From Minisyncoccota bacterium (GTDB taxonomy: Bacteria; Patescibacteriota; Minisyncoccia; Phycocordibacterales; JAACPR01), in assembly GCA_018061745.1 (NCBI GenBank), contig JAGOTN010000033.1:1-5175 (forward strand): a stretch of DNA of 5,175 bases, written 5' to 3'. How positions within the stretch are numbered: position 1 is the first letter of the stretch; each line of letters begins with the position of its first letter. A program made the position numbers and the translations under genes. The notes under the pieces are model-generated. The model was not told where the DNA came from, made no database searches, and saw only the letters and a program-made list of their open reading frames with translations. This document shows positions 4,274-5,175 of the stretch, one piece after another.

Positions 4274-5175
4274 ATGGAAAATAAAATGACACCGAAGGAT
4301 TTCTTTCTACAATTAGGAATCATTGTAACTTTATACGTAAGTATTGTCGCATTAATATCTTTTTTATTCACAGTAATAAACATTGCACTTCCTCAGGTAA
4401 ACGAGTTTTATGGACAGAATTCTGATATAGCGTGGTCTATGTCTGTGTTCATTATTGCGTACCCCGTTTTAGTATATTTAATGTTCAAAACAAATAAATA
4501 CTTTGCAGAATTCCCAGCAAAAAAAGAGTTGGCAATAAAAAAATGGTTTACATACTTAACAATTTTTCTAACAGCATTAACAATTGCAATTGATTTAATT
4601 GTTTTGCTTTACACATTTTTACAAGGTGAACAAATTACTTTGCGATTCATTTTGAAAATTTTAGTAGTGGTAGTTGTGGCACTTACTGTTTTTTGGGTAG
4701 CTTTAAAAGATTTGAAGGGAAATTTTCTAGGACATTCAGCTATTTTGAAAAAAACATTTTTAATCGTAAGTATTGTTATAGTGGCTCTAATTAGTGTTGG
4801 ATTTTACTTTAATGGAAGTCCACAAAAAGCCCGACTTGTTATTGAAGATAATCAAAGGGTAAGTGATTTGCAATACATTCAAAGCCAAGTTTCTTCTGTT
4901 TGGAATATAAAAGGAACTTTGCCAAATAATCTAGATGAATTAAATGATCCTTTAAATTATGTTTCTGTTCCAAAAGATCCTTCAACTTTTGAAAATTATG
5001 AATACAAAGTTAAAGATGCTCAAACTTTTGAAATTTGCGCCAACTTTAAGACAGATTCTCTAGAACAAACTAATCCAAAATTCTCACAACCTGAACAAGA
5101 TTTCTTCAAACACACAGAAGGACGAAATTGTTTTGAAAGAAAAGTTGACCCTGCAACAAGAAAACCTGTTTACAC
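4274..5175 (+). CDS. DUF5671 membrane protein with pseudopilin-like C-terminal region, 3'-partial
   Basis: The frame opens at ATG 4274, three bases after an in-frame TAA (4268-4270), and runs past the window edge; 300 residues are visible. The first part (about 7-145), beginning MTPKDFFLQLG, matches the DUF5671 pattern found in many Parcubacteria. Five membrane helices can be seen near 14-40, 52-71, 91-115, 124-142 and 161-179; with the N-terminus inside, the rest lies outside the membrane. That tail (about 184-300) has NQRVSDLQYIQSQV, GTLPNNLDEL, a VPKDP turn, a YEYKV strand, EICANF and GRNCFE, which resembles the globular part of type II secretion or type IV pseudopilins, with two cysteines (C255, C286) that could form a disulfide. 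Function is unknown; a cell-envelope role is an inference. No Shine-Dalgarno sequence precedes the start. Codon use resembles ychF, suggesting a long-resident gene. Confidence 0.88.
   Translation, partial: MENKMTPKDFFLQLGIIVTLYVSIVALISFLFTVINIALPQVNEFYGQNSDIAWSMSVFIIAYPVLVYLMFKTNKYFAEFPAKKELAIKKWFTYLTIFLTALTIAIDLIVLLYTFLQGEQITLRFILKILVVVVVALTVFWVALKDLKGNFLGHSAILKKTFLIVSIVIVALISVGFYFNGSPQKARLVIEDNQRVSDLQYIQSQVSSVWNIKGTLPNNLDELNDPLNYVSVPKDPSTFENYEYKVKDAQTFEICANFKTDSLEQTNPKFSQPEQDFFKHTEGRNCFERKVDPATRKPVY

Noticed and set aside
1..5175. Recoded TGA (genetic code 25) as in some CPR lineages
   Set aside because: TGA ends the exporter and the first HTH gene at natural C-termini, followed by a terminator and an overlapping start respectively.
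1090..5175. Transposon, integron or prophage
   Set aside because: No transposase, integrase, terminal repeats or phage structural genes are visible; the inverted repeats found fit terminators or an operator.

Overview
The window looks like chromosomal DNA from a low-GC bacterium of the Candidate Phyla Radiation (Patescibacteria), most likely the Paceibacteria/Parcubacteria group. The main reason is the last gene: a DUF5671 membrane protein with a C-terminal extracytoplasmic domain, an arrangement I associate with that group. Weak or absent Shine-Dalgarno sequences before two of the genes and compact gene packing agree with this. TGA is used as a stop (end of the ABC gene and of the first HTH gene), so the recoded SR1/Gracilibacteria code does not apply. 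The taxonomic call is inference from family knowledge, not a computed placement.

Layout, all genes on the + strand: (1) 1-1089, the GTPase-fold ATPase YchF, lacking only its first few codons. (2) 1090-1189, a dense intergenic region with a consensus sigma70-type promoter followed at once by an intrinsic terminator. (3) 1190-3022, an ABC half-transporter (exporter type, membrane domain fused to ATPase), closed by a strong GC-rich terminator at 3041-3067. (4) 3068-3136, a regulatory region with promoter-like elements and nested inverted repeats reaching over the next start codon. (5) 3137-3709 and 3706-4179, two paralogous proteins, each made of two XRE-type helix-turn-helix domains, overlapping by ATGA and so probably translationally coupled; a hairpin terminator at 4188-4220 closes this two-gene operon. 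(6) 4238-5175, a promoter placed so that transcription should start at or next to the ATG of a DUF5671 protein, which runs off the right edge.

The window splits into four transcription units, each with its own signals. ychF and the DUF5671 gene look like ordinary resident genes. The ABC exporter and the double-HTH operon between them may be accessory, but no transposase, integrase or clear end repeats are visible. The most unusual element is the pair of tandem-duplicated double-HTH proteins behind a candidate operator. They may regulate themselves and perhaps the adjacent exporter, but no target can be proven from this sequence. I see no tRNA, rRNA, CRISPR array, riboswitch or insertion sequence. 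Every stretch longer than 300 bases is covered by a gene.
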